The notes under the pieces were generated by a model. That model was not told where the DNA came from, ran no database searches, and saw nothing but the letters and a program-made list of their open reading frames with translations. A stretch of 64,000 bases of DNA from Aureococcus anophagefferens. Lineage: Eukaryota; Sar; Pelagophyceae; Pelagomonadales; Pelagomonadaceae. The stretch spans positions 682,043 to 746,042 of the forward strand of contig NW_008705567.1 of assembly GCF_000186865.1 (NCBI RefSeq), given 5' to 3'. Shown here one piece after another: positions 27,289 to 35,989 of the stretch. Each line of letters starts with the position of its first letter. Positions within the stretch are counted from its first letter, which is position 1. The position numbers and the translations under genes are program-made.

Positions 27289-29064
27289 ATGTGCACGACG
27301 ACGGAACCGGCCGGCCAAGTGGAGGCGCCGCGCGAGCGGCGTCCCGTCGACGCCAAGCCCGAGACCTACGTCTTCATCCTGCCCGTGCTCTTCGTCGAGT
27401 TCCTGGCCATCGCCGTGACCAAGTCGCTGCTGCCGGCGCGGCTCAACGACTTCTTCGGCGAGGAGGTCTACATGGTCATCGGCGCGCGGCCGGCGTCCTT
27501 TCGCGCCGCGGCGAACCCCCGAGACGACGGCTTCGTAGGCGTCGCGGAGACGGTCAAGGGCATCTTCGCCTTCGTCGCGTGCCCCCTCTTCGGGCGGCTG
27601 AGCGACGTCGTCGGGCGCACGTCGTGCCTGCTGGTGACGGTCGTCGGGACGACCGCGCCGTGCTGGATCCTCGCGTTCACGGACAATCTGTGGGCGTACG
27701 TCTGCGCGCTGGGCCTCAGCGGCCTCTTCGCGTCGACGTTCACGCTGGTCTTCGCCTACATCGCCGACGTCGTCGAGGCGACGCGGCGCGCGCCGGCCTA
27801 CGGGGCGGCGCTGGCGACTTTGGGGTTATCGTTCACCGTCGGGCCCGTGCTCGGCGCGTTCGCCGCGCGGCGCGTGGGCGACCGGCGCGTGTTCCTCGTG
27901 GCGCTGGCCCTGGCGATCCTGGACGTGCTGATCATCGGCCTAGCGTTACCGGAGAGCAACGAGGGCGCGCTGCGGCGGCGGGGCCACGAGGACCCGTCGA
28001 CCTTACGCTTCTTCCGCGAGGTGTCGCGGGCCATGGAGCGCGGGAAGCGGCGCAACCGGCGCCGGGGGCGGACGCCGCCGCCGGAGGGCGAACAGGGCCG
28101 GCACCCGACGCCGGCCTTCGACCCGCTGGACGCGCTCGCGGTGTTTCGGGGCGACCCGTTCCTGCGGCGCGTCGCGTTGATCGTGCTGCTCTACTACAGC
28201 GGCGTCTGGGCCTTGGTGACGACCATCGTCGTCTACGTCGTGCGCGTCTTCGGGCTCTCGAAGATCGAGGTGGGCTGGCTGCTGTCCGCGTACGGCCTGT
28301 CGACGATGGTCGCCGAGGGTTTGTTGGTGCGCGTGCTCGTGCCGCGGCTCGGCGAGCTCGGCACGCTGCGCATCGGGCTCCTGGCCTTCGCCATGCAGTG
28401 CGCCCTCATCGCCGTCGCGACGACGCCGGGCCTCATCTTCGCGTCCATCGGGCTCTCGCTGCTCTCGAATCTCGTCTACCCCGCGGTTTCGTCGCTCGTG
28501 AGCCGGAACGTGCCGGAGAAGGCCCAGGGCGAGGCCCTGGGCGCCATCAACGGCGTCAAGGCGCTGACCGAGGGCGTCGGGCCGCTCTGCTTCGCCGCGT
28601 TGATGGCCAAGTTCGAGCGGACGCGGCTGCCGGGCACGCCGTACCTCGCGTGCGCCGCGGTTTCCGCGCTGGCCTGGGTCATCTCCTACCAGCTCCCGGC
28701 GGAGTCGGCCTACGCCGCGTACCGCGACCGCGGCGACGCCGGCGACCACGAGCTCGTGGGGTTGCTGTCCGGCGAGAGCTCGGACGGCGACGACGAGGGC
28801 TTCGTGTCCGACTCGCCGCCGCGGTCGCAGGGCACGCTGTCGCCGCTGTCCACGGCGTCGCCCCGCGGGTTCTCGTCCGCGGCGACGTCGGGCGACGACG
28901 CCAGCGACGACGAGAGCCGGTCGACGCGGTCCTCGACCCGGGCGAACTTCGACTACCGGCCGCCGCTGACGACGGCCGCGGCCGCGTTCCGCCCGGCGCA
29001 CAACCAGGCGGCGGCCCGGGACTACTACCCGCACCGGGGCCCGAGCCGCAGCAACACGCTCTAA
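27289..29064 (+). CDS. MFS transporter, HIAT1/MFSD14 (TetA-like) family
   Basis: A twelve-helix major-facilitator protein. The MFS motif A region reads CPLFGRLSDVVGRTSCLLVT, then VFAYIADVVEATRRAPAYG and VSSLVSRNVPEKAQGEALG. These match the eukaryotic HIAT1/MFSD14 group, related to bacterial tetracycline exporters. A 57-nt in-frame GC-AG intron (27482-27538) probably splits VIG|VAETVKGIF; unspliced it adds a polar stretch before helix 2. Spliced length is 572 residues. The C-terminal tail (about 490-572) is Ser/Asp-rich with possible phosphosites. The substrate is unknown. Its 3' end converges on POLR3K, with 12 bp between stops. Confidence 0.85.
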   Translation: MCTTTEPAGQVEAPRERRPVDAKPETYVFILPVLFVEFLAIAVTKSLLPARLNDFFGEEVYMVIGARPASFRAAANPRDDGFVGVAETVKGIFAFVACPLFGRLSDVVGRTSCLLVTVVGTTAPCWILAFTDNLWAYVCALGLSGLFASTFTLVFAYIADVVEATRRAPAYGAALATLGLSFTVGPVLGAFAARRVGDRRVFLVALALAILDVLIIGLALPESNEGALRRRGHEDPSTLRFFREVSRAMERGKRRNRRRGRTPPPEGEQGRHPTPAFDPLDALAVFRGDPFLRRVALIVLLYYSGVWALVTTIVVYVVRVFGLSKIEVGWLLSAYGLSTMVAEGLLVRVLVPRLGELGTLRIGLLAFAMQCALIAVATTPGLIFASIGLSLLSNLVYPAVSSLVSRNVPEKAQGEALGAINGVKALTEGVGPLCFAALMAKFERTRLPGTPYLACAAVSALAWVISYQLPAESAYAAYRDRGDAGDHELVGLLSGESSDGDDEGFVSDSPPRSQGTLSPLSTASPRGFSSAATSGDDASDDESRSTRSSTRANFDYRPPLTTAAAAFRPAHNQAAARDYYPHRGPSRSNTL

Positions 29065-29076
29065 TTTTTCGACGTG

Positions 29077-29415
29077 CTACTCGTTCCATCGGTGGCCGCA
29101 GCCCGTCTTCGCGCACTTGAAGAAGGTCGTCATGGGCTCGTCGGCGCTCCGGATCTGGAGCTGCATGAAGAAGGCCTCGCCGTGGGAGCAGGCGGGGCAG
29201 GTCACGGCCGTCCGGTCCACGTTCTCCCACGCGGCGTCGCCGCCCATGATGTCGTCGATCTTCTTCCGCGTCGTCGGCACGTCGAGCGCGTGCTTCTTCT
29301 TCGGCGAGTGGATGTAGGGGCAGAGCGGGCAGAAGAAGCGCAGCTCGCTCGCCGGCGTGCCCTGGGCGAAGATGTGCACCTGGAGCAGCGTGCCGTCGTA
29401 GGGGCAGAACTGCAT
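29077..29415 (-). CDS. POLR3K: RNA polymerase III subunit RPC10/C11
   Basis: The 112-residue protein is the normal length. The N-terminal zinc ribbon (CPYDGTLL and CPLCPYIH) is followed by a TFIIS-like C-terminal ribbon, CPACSHGEAFFMQLQIRS, with the catalytic acidic pair in RSADEPMTTFFKC and the last knuckle in CGHRWNE. This subunit gives Pol III its RNA-cleavage activity and aids termination. There is no intron. Confidence 0.95.
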   Translation of the reverse strand: MQFCPYDGTLLQVHIFAQGTPASELRFFCPLCPYIHSPKKKHALDVPTTRKKIDDIMGGDAAWENVDRTAVTCPACSHGEAFFMQLQIRSADEPMTTFFKCAKTGCGHRWNE

Positions 29416-29821
29416 GGTTGCGTGCTCGTGGCGGCGGCGCGCCGCGCGCGCGGCGCGTTTGTGCGGCGGTGCGGTGTCGCTGCGTGCGTTCGGCTGGCGG
29501 CGCTGCGGAACTGGTGGCGGCGGGCGCAGGCGCAGGCTGCGGCGGCGGCGCGGCGCAGCCTCTGATCAATCGCCTGTGACGCTCGTTGACCTTCAACTTG
29601 ACTTCGCGATCGCGGCTCTGGCGGAAAAAAGAAGTTAAGGTGTGGACCGCAAGCGGCAGCTCGCGACCTTACTCGTGGAGAAATCGTCGGGAAGCACACG
29701 GAGAACCGCCAAAGTGCCGAGAGCTTGTTGGACGCGCCGCCGGGGCCGCGGTCCGACCCGGACTCGGCGTACGCGATTTATGGTGCGAGTCACCTTTGTC
29801 GGAGAGCTACGCCGCCCTTAC
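29416..29821. other. Intergenic region, 406 bp
   Basis: It covers the POLR3K promoter side and the 3' flank of the minus-strand gene ending at 29822. Frames here are shadows without protein-like composition. The segment 29580-29700 is noticeably less GC-rich than the genes. No RNA gene or repeat was seen. Confidence 0.4.
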
Positions 29822-30415
29822 TCACCGCGGCGCGCCGTGTCTCGCGTGGCCGACGCGCTTGCCGACGGCGCCCGGCAGCGTCGCGCGGCGCGCGGGCCCG
29901 ATGAGGAGCACGCGGCGGCCGCGGCCCGCGTAGAGCGGCGCGTGGACGTCGAGGACCGGCAGGCCCTCGCGCCGCGCGCTCCGGCGCGCCTCGCGCCACG
30001 TCGCGCGGTCCGCCGCGCGCACCCTGACGGGCGCCGAACCGTCTCGCACGACCTCGCGCGCGGCGCGGCGCGCGAGGGCCGCGTCGGCGACGTCGGGCCC
30101 GGACTCCTCGGCGAGCAGCGCGAGGTAGCCCTCGCGGCGGCTCGCGAGCGCCGCGGCGGCGCAGGCCAGCGACGCCGCGCCCGCGGCGGGCGCGCCGACG
30201 CGAGCGAGCAGCCCGCCGTCGCGGATCCAGTCGGGCTCCGCGACGAGCGCGTCGTAGCCGGACCGGAGCGCCGCGCAGGGGTGGCGGCCCTCGCAGCGCG
30301 CGGCGCGCCAGGCGTTGCGCAGCCGCGCGGGCGCGTTCGTCTTTTTTCCAAAGTTGGAGAGCACGTCGACGCTGTAGATGAGCGACGCGAGCGCGCCGAG
30401 GAGCTTGAGGAACAT
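29822..30415 (-). CDS. Uncharacterised secreted or membrane protein
   Basis: Starting at ATG 30415, the 197-residue product has a hydrophobic N-terminus (MFLKLLGALASLIYSVDVLS) that could be a signal peptide or anchor. The rest is helical and Arg/Ala-rich (ARLRNAWRAARCEGRHPC, EGYLALLAEESGPDVADAAL). No family is recognised. An upstream in-frame ATG (30499) would add 28 polar residues. Confidence 0.55.
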   Translation of the reverse strand: MFLKLLGALASLIYSVDVLSNFGKKTNAPARLRNAWRAARCEGRHPCAALRSGYDALVAEPDWIRDGGLLARVGAPAAGAASLACAAAALASRREGYLALLAEESGPDVADAALARRAAREVVRDGSAPVRVRAADRATWREARRSARREGLPVLDVHAPLYAGRGRRVLLIGPARRATLPGAVGKRVGHARHGAPR

Positions 30416-30834
30416 CGTGCGCGCGTTGCGGCCGCTCGCGGACTGGCGTCCTTTCGCTGCGTTGCGACCGCGCTTACTGGTGCCAGCACCGCACGACACG
30501 CTGAGAGCGCGCGAGCTCGACCATCATTCAAGATCGAGAAATGCACGATTGGCCCCAAACTGGCCATTTTCGACGACTCCGGCGCCGCGAAACTCGCCAC
30601 CATCGATGGCGATGGACGCGCCTTTAGGTGTCCCGATCGACGATGCTCCGGGGCGTCGGGTGCGCCCAACCTCGCGACCTTTAAGTACGGCGTCGCTGCG
30701 CTAGAGGGGTCGGCGGGAGCGACCCCCGGCCAAAATCGGCGCGCCGCACACCAGGACGAGCAGCGGGAGCATTGGCCGTGCTCGTCGTGCATTAGCCGCG
30801 CGCGAACGGGCGCGGGGCCGCCCTCGACTCGGCC
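30416..30834. other. Divergent intergenic region, 419 bp
   Basis: It is flanked by divergent genes. The stretch 30520-30700 has mixed composition with loosely repeated CGCGAAACTCGCCACC / CCCAACCTCGCGACC phrases. This may be decayed repeat or mobile sequence. No gene is supported. Confidence 0.35.
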
Positions 30835-31910
30835 ATGAGTTGCATCGTGTGTATTAACCAGTCGCCCGCCGGCGCCCCGCCTTTTTCCCCCGCCGCCGCG
30901 CGGCGAAATACCACCCCGCGCAGGTCCGAGAACGGCATCGTCGAGCGCTGGGGCCGCTTCGACCGCGTGGCGAACGCGGGCGTCAACTTCGTCTGCTGCC
31001 CCATGGAGCAGATCGTGGGGACGCTGAGCTCGCGCGTGACGCAGCTCGAGGTGCGGTGCGAGACGAAGACGCTCGACAACGTCTTCGTCGACGTCATCAT
31101 CAGCATCCAGTACAAGGTCAACGAGGGCTTCAGCGACCCCAACGACAAGCTCAGCAGCGGCGTCTACAAGGCCTTCTACGAGCTCAGCGACCCGAAGAAG
31201 CAGATCACGGCCTACGTCTACGACGTCGTCCGGAGTACGATCCCCCTCGCGACGCTCGACCAGGCCTTCGAGGACAAGGAGACGATCTCGCTCAACATCA
31301 AGAAGTACCTGGGGGATATCATGATGTCCTACGGCTACACGATCTCCAACGCCCTCGTGACGGACATGACGCCCGACGCGCGCGTCCGCAACGCGATGAA
31401 CAGGGCAGGAAAAGGGTGATTCAACGTCGCTTCAACGTGAGTGTTCCGCGCGCGCGCGTTTCGGAAACAGCACCCACGCTTCGAGAGCGCTCCGAGAGAT
31501 GATCGCTCGTCCAAAAATCAGCCGAAACGAGCGGAAACCGACCGAGATAGGAGCCTTTGAAGTTGGGAATTTCGCACCCTTTTCCTGCCCAGGCCATGAA
31601 CGAGATCAACGCGTCGAAGCGGCTCAAGGACGCGGCCAAGGAGAAGGCCGAGGGCAACAAGGTGCTCACGGTCAAGTCCGCCGAGGCCGAGGCCGAGTCC
31701 AAGTACCTCTCCGGCGTCGGCGTCGCGCGCCAGCGCAAGGCCATCGTCGACGGCCTCCGCGGCTCCATCTCCCAGTTCAGCGGCAACATCAAGGGCACGA
31801 CGCCCAAGGACGTCGTCGACCTCCTCCTCATCACCCAGTACTTCGACATGCTCAAGGACATCGGCTCCCGCCCCAACTGCAACACGGTCTACGTCCCGGA
31901 CTGCGAGTGA
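30835..31910 (+). CDS. HIR/stomatin-like SPFH-domain protein
   Basis: Proposed exons are 30835-30863, 30924-31392 and 31593-31910 (271 residues). Strong matches to plant hypersensitive-induced-reaction proteins are [34 protein letters not shown] and the junction [15 protein letters not shown]. The last is rebuilt exactly when the introner intron is removed. SPFH proteins oligomerise on the inner face of membranes and organise microdomains. The first intron (60 nt, GC-AG) is inferred because unspliced sequence puts a Pro-rich insert between INQS and [11 protein letters not shown], where homologues have none. The usual N-terminal MG myristoylation signal is absent (MSC). Confidence 0.88.
31401..31592 (+). 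mobile_element. Introner copy 2 (forward orientation, acts as intron)
   Basis: This 192-bp element has 16-bp perfect inverted ends (GGGCAGGAAAAGGGTG and its complement). The target duplications are GCGATGAA (31393-31400) and GCCATGAA (31593-31600). The single mismatch lies in the intronic copy, which is free to drift. The intron 31393-31592 is 200 nt, GC-AG. Without splicing the HIR frame stops within the element. Confidence 0.95.
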
Positions 31911-31943
31911 AGCGGCCCCACGCCCCGCCCTAAGGTTTTCTCG

Positions 31944-33383
31944 TCACGCGTCGCGGACGCAGGCGCGCGCGAAGACGTCGGCCCAGGCGACGCGGCGCGG
32001 CGCCGGCCGCGCGCCCGCGGCGACCGCGGCCGCGGCGATCGCCTCCGCGGTCCCCGGCGCGGGCCGAGGGACCCGCGGCGGCGCCGCGGGGCTCGCCGCG
32101 CCTCGCGCCCCCGGGCCGATGAGGTCGTCGGTGTCGTCGGGCCCGACGTCGACGCCGAGCGAGCCGGGGTCGCCGGCCCACGTCGCCTGGCGCTTCCGCT
32201 CCGCGCGCTCGCGCCGCTTCTTCCGCGCGTCGGCCTTCCCCGTGACGGCGAGGCGCCGCCGCGGCGCGTCGCGCACGTAGCCGTCCTCGACGTAGAATTT
32301 GGCGAGCCGCGCCGCGGCCGCGAGCGGCGGCAGCGCGTAGGCCGCGTCGAACCGCGCGGCGACGTAGGCGTCGAACGTCGGCACGTGCCGCCCGTAGGCC
32401 CAGTGGGGGAACCGCTGGAGCTCGCGGTAGAAGCGCGTCGCGGCCGCCGCCGCCGCCGGCGCGAGGGCGTAGGCCGTGGCGACGTCGCGGACGTCGCAGC
32501 GGCGCGTCGCGGAGGCCGCCGTCTTGATGCCGTGCTTGGGCCGCCCGGGCGACGCGGCCGCGACGCACACACGGTCGCCCGCGCGCGCGCAGGCGCAGGC
32601 CTCCGGGCACTTGCAGCGCGTCAGGTCCACGGGCCGCGGCGCCGCGCGGGGGCGGCAGGTGAGTTCCTGGACTTCCAATCGGTGCTCGCGGCCGCGCCTC
32701 CGCGTAAAATGCGCCGGGTCCTCGAGGTGCGCGTCTTCGTCGGTCACGCCGTCGAAATGCGACGGCTTCGGCGAGAGCGCGTGCACGAAGGTCGACGAGA
32801 GGCGGAGCACCTCCCAGCGGTGGATTTGCAACGCGTCCCGGACGCGCCGGGCCGCGGCGTACCAGTCGCCGCCGTCGTCCAACCCGACCGCGTCCGGCGC
32901 GACGCTGTCGCCGGAGACGACGAGCGTCGACGCGTTGCGGCCGTAGACGGCCGCGACCTCGAGGTGCGCGAGCAGGTCGGCGCGGTCCCGGCAAAAGTCG
33001 AGGCTGTACGCGTCGAGCGGCCGGTACCCGAGATGGACGCGTCTCGGCACGTCCGCCCACGGTTTCCCCGTCCCGCGGGAGCAGAGAAAGTAGAAGAGGT
33101 CGACGTCGCGCGGGTAGTCGCCGACGACGACGACGCGATCCTGCAAATCGTCGGGCCAGGCGCCGCCGCCGGGACGGTGGCGGCGGCAGTCGTCGTCGGC
33201 GCGGCGCGTCAGGCGGATGGGCGAGGCGCTGCCGGCCTCGCAGACGACGACGACGCGGTCGAAGACGCCGAGGCGTAGCAGTTCCTCGGCGACGGGCGAC
33301 ACGGCGCGCGCGGTCGTCGCGTTGCCGTCGGCGGCGACCGACGCGAGGGCCGCCGCGACGAGTCCTGCGACTCGACGAGCCAT
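31944..33383 (-). CDS. Uncharacterised secretory-pathway protein
   Basis: From ATG 33383 the 479-residue product has a signal peptide (MARRVAGLVAAALASVAADG) and a lumenal region. Conserved-looking blocks are RVVVVGDYPRDVDLFYFLCS and RRVHLGYRPLDAYSLDFC, plus a Cys-rich patch (CKCPEACACARAGDRVC) and a basic segment near 400 (ARKKRRERAERKRQ). It could be a glycan-modifying protein, but no enzyme motif is recognised. Longer in-frame starts exist upstream (33995), but they overlap the FAM32A-like exons and encode Arg/Ala-rich filler. Confidence 0.6.
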   Translation of the reverse strand: MARRVAGLVAAALASVAADGNATTARAVSPVAEELLRLGVFDRVVVVCEAGSASPIRLTRRADDDCRRHRPGGGAWPDDLQDRVVVVGDYPRDVDLFYFLCSRGTGKPWADVPRRVHLGYRPLDAYSLDFCRDRADLLAHLEVAAVYGRNASTLVVSGDSVAPDAVGLDDGGDWYAAARRVRDALQIHRWEVLRLSSTFVHALSPKPSHFDGVTDEDAHLEDPAHFTRRRGREHRLEVQELTCRPRAAPRPVDLTRCKCPEACACARAGDRVCVAAASPGRPKHGIKTAASATRRCDVRDVATAYALAPAAAAAATRFYRELQRFPHWAYGRHVPTFDAYVAARFDAAYALPPLAAAARLAKFYVEDGYVRDAPRRRLAVTGKADARKKRRERAERKRQATWAGDPGSLGVDVGPDDTDDLIGPGARGAASPAAPPRVPRPAPGTAEAIAAAAVAAGARPAPRRVAWADVFARACVRDA

Positions 33384-33488
33384 CGTGCCGCAGCGATCGC
33401 GTAAAAAACTCCACAGCGTGAGGCGCCTCATCCGAGCTGAGCATCGAAGAGCAGCGCGTCGTCGTCGTCGTTCGTCGCGCGCGACCAC

Positions 33489-34002
33489 ATGTCGGACTAC
33501 AAGAGCGCCGTCGTCGGCGGCAAACTGAACCTGAAAGGTGCGCGCGCGGCCGCCGCCGCGGAAGCCCGCCGCCGCGCCGCCGCCGCTCCCAGCGGCGAAC
33601 GCTCGTAGGCAAGAAGAAGAAGCGCAAGGCGGCGGCGGCGCCCGCCTTCGTGGAGCTCGCGGCGCGGAGACCGCGTCGCGCCGCGCCGCCGCCGCGCGCG
33701 CGCGACCGCCCGCCGCCGCAGGCGCCCGCGGAGTCGTCGGAGCCCGCTCGCGACGGCGAGGGCCACCTGACGGCGCGACCGCCGCGCCGCGAGCGACGCC
33801 CGACGACGACCGACCCATCTCGTCCCTCCCGTAGGACGCGGAGCGGCGGCACAAGAAGCGCTTCCTCGAGAAGCGCAAAGGCGAGGTCGAGAAGAGCGTC
33901 GAGGCGTCGCACCGGAGCCGCGTCGACGAGTTCAACGACAAGCTCGCGTCGCTCACGGAGCACAACGACATCCCGCGCATCTCCGCCGCCGGCAACGGCT
34001 AG
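33489..34002 (+). CDS. FAM32A: FAM32A-like nuclear protein, three exons
   Basis: No long frame covers this gene. Exons 33489-33537, 33609-33772 and 33835-34002 join to 126 residues. The N-terminus MSDYKSAVVGGKLNLKGKKK matches the family's short start and Lys run. The C-terminus RVDEFNDKLASLTEHNDIPR is the diagnostic FAM32A ending. Between them are a basic/Pro-rich middle and ERRHKKRFLEKR. Intron 1 (71 nt) is GT-AG and intron 2 (62 nt) is GC-AG. Each exon join keeps frame, and the total length is close to human FAM32A (112). The human protein is a spliceosome step-II (3' splice site) factor, which is interesting given the unusual introns here. Confidence 0.82.
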
Positions 34003-34091
34003 GGCGCGCGCGCCGCCGCCTCCTAAGCATCCCACTTCCGGTCGTTGTTGAAGGAAAGGTGCATGCGTGTTGAAACCCACACAAGTGGCCT

Positions 34092-35903
34092 ATGGCAGCC
34101 CTCGTGGGCCTCGACGAGGCCCGCCGGCGGTCGACGCTGCCCAAGGCCGTCTTCGACGCGCTCCTCCTGCTGTCCGCGCAGCGCTACGAGATGGCGGCGG
34201 TCAAGTTCGAGGCCTGGGCCGCGGCCGCCGGCGACGGCCCCCTGCCCCTCGAAGCCGCGACGGCGTGGCTCGGCGAGTGCCTGACGCTGCGCCAGGAGAC
34301 CAAGGCCGGCCGCGGCAGCCGCGACGGCGGCCGCGGCGCCCGGCGGCTCTTCGCCTCGCCGGCGCTGGCGGCGTGCGCGGTCACCGTGCGCGCCGCCGCG
34401 GAGGCCGCGGCGGAGGCGGACGGCGCGCCGTCCGCGGCGGCGCTCCGCGCGGCCGAGGTCTTCGGCCAGCTGCGCTGGAGCGAGGGCGACCACGCCGCCG
34501 CGGCCGCGGCGTTTCGCTTCGTGCTGGAGCGCGCCGAGGCGCCGGAGCCGCGGCTCGCGAAGGCGCTCGGGACCTGCGAGTACTTTTTGGGCGACTACGG
34601 GAACGCCCTCAAAAACGCGGCGCGCGGCGACTCCTGCTTCCTCGCCTACTGCGTCTACCTCTGCGCGGCGCCGACGGACCCACGGGGCTTCGCCGCGCGG
34701 CGCGAGGTCGCGCGGCGCGGCGCGGCGGCGCTCGCGCGGCGGCCGACGGGCGCCGTCGACGCGTGCGAGCGACCGTTCGTCGGCGCGGACGTCGCCCTGG
34801 GCTGGCTCGCGTCGCCGTCGCTCCGCCTGCGCGGCGCGGACCCGACGGTCTACGACGACGACCGCCTCTACGCGTCGCGGCGCGGCGAGGGCGACGGCTT
34901 CGCGGGGAATTTGGCGTCCGCGGACGACGGCGACGCCGCGCGGCGCGTGGCGCGCGACTTCGACCCGGCCCGGGCCGCGGCTTTGGACGGCGGGCCCTAC
35001 GCCGTCGTCTTCGCGACGGGGCCCGAGAACTACTACCACCTCCTGCTCGAATTCGGCGCCAAAGTCGCCGCGCTGAAGGAGGCGTCGCACGAGCCCGCGG
35101 TCGCCGCGTGCCTTGCGGAGGCGACCTGGCTCCTGCCCGAGTCCCAGGGCGCGGCGCTCCAGCGCGAGCTCCTCGGGCTGCTCGGCTTCGCCAGGCTTCG
35201 CTTCTACGACCCGAGCCGCCCGCAGGACCTCCCGGGCGGCTGCTGGGTCGTCGACTGCGGCGCCGTGGGCCGCGGCGAGGCGTGCGGCGCGCCGTCGCTC
35301 CACGACGCCTGCACGCCGTCCCTCGGCGGCGTCTTAGCGCTCCGGCGGGCCGTCGCGGCCGCGCTCGGCCTCGGCTTGGACGGCGGTCCCGCGGACGACG
35401 ACCCCGTCGCCGTCTACGTGTCGCGGCGCGGCGGGTCGCGCCGCGTCCTCGACGAGCGGGCGCTCCTCGGCGCGCTGGAGGCCTGGTCCGCGCGCGCGGT
35501 CCCGAAACTTCGCTGGGTCGTCTTCGCGGGCGCGCCCTCGACGCTCGCGGCCCAGGCGGCGCTCTTCGGCCGCGCGGCCCTCGTCGTCGGCCCCCACGGC
35601 GCGGGCCTCGCGAACCTCGCCTTCGCCCCGGCGACCTGCCGCGTCCTCGAGCTGCCCATCCGCCACAACGCGAACAAGATGTTCCAGTTCCTCTGCCGCG
35701 GCCTCGGGCTGCGCCACGCCGTCGCGACCAAGGCCGCGGCGCTCTACACGGGCCACTTCGACCTCGACGAAACCGCCCTCGCCGAGATCGCGGCGCTCCT
35801 CGACGGCCTCTTCGACCCGGCACTGGAGACCGCGTCGGCACTCACGTGCGGCAGTGTCGGCGAAGTTGTCGGCGCGCCGGCGTTAACGCCGGCGGCGGGG
35901 TAA
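34092..35903 (+). CDS. GT61-family glycosyltransferase with TPR-like N-terminus
   Basis: In this 603-residue protein, residues 1-210 are helical and Ala-rich with repeat-like helices (a TPR-like arrangement, WSEGDHAAAAAAFRFVLE). The C-terminal half fits the DUF563/GT61 family: ENYYHLLLEFGAKV, YVSRRGGSRRVLDE and the conserved GPHGAGLANLAFAP. This family includes O-GlcNAc and xylosyl transferases of the secretory pathway. No clear signal peptide is present, so cytosolic location or a missed leader exon is possible. Confidence 0.82.
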   Translation: MAALVGLDEARRRSTLPKAVFDALLLLSAQRYEMAAVKFEAWAAAAGDGPLPLEAATAWLGECLTLRQETKAGRGSRDGGRGARRLFASPALAACAVTVRAAAEAAAEADGAPSAAALRAAEVFGQLRWSEGDHAAAAAAFRFVLERAEAPEPRLAKALGTCEYFLGDYGNALKNAARGDSCFLAYCVYLCAAPTDPRGFAARREVARRGAAALARRPTGAVDACERPFVGADVALGWLASPSLRLRGADPTVYDDDRLYASRRGEGDGFAGNLASADDGDAARRVARDFDPARAAALDGGPYAVVFATGPENYYHLLLEFGAKVAALKEASHEPAVAACLAEATWLLPESQGAALQRELLGLLGFARLRFYDPSRPQDLPGGCWVVDCGAVGRGEACGAPSLHDACTPSLGGVLALRRAVAAALGLGLDGGPADDDPVAVYVSRRGGSRRVLDERALLGALEAWSARAVPKLRWVVFAGAPSTLAAQAALFGRAALVVGPHGAGLANLAFAPATCRVLELPIRHNANKMFQFLCRGLGLRHAVATKAAALYTGHFDLDETALAEIAALLDGLFDPALETASALTCGSVGEVVGAPALTPAAG

Positions 35904-35989
35904 CATCGGCGATTTGAAGAGTGTTTGAAGGTGTTTGCCGGGCTCATACTAAGCTCGCGCCGGCCGCCGCCGTCGCGGGCTGCCCCGCC

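Noticed and set aside
29642..30838. A 398-codon open frame on the plus strand
   Set aside because: It crosses the intergenic region and is antisense to the minus-strand gene at 29822-30415, with no domain and abrupt composition changes.
31393..31592. HIR protein ending within the introner (194-residue short form)
   Set aside because: The frame stop in the element would cut the SPFH domain, whereas splicing restores the conserved [13 protein letters not shown]. The continuation to 31910 matches the family.
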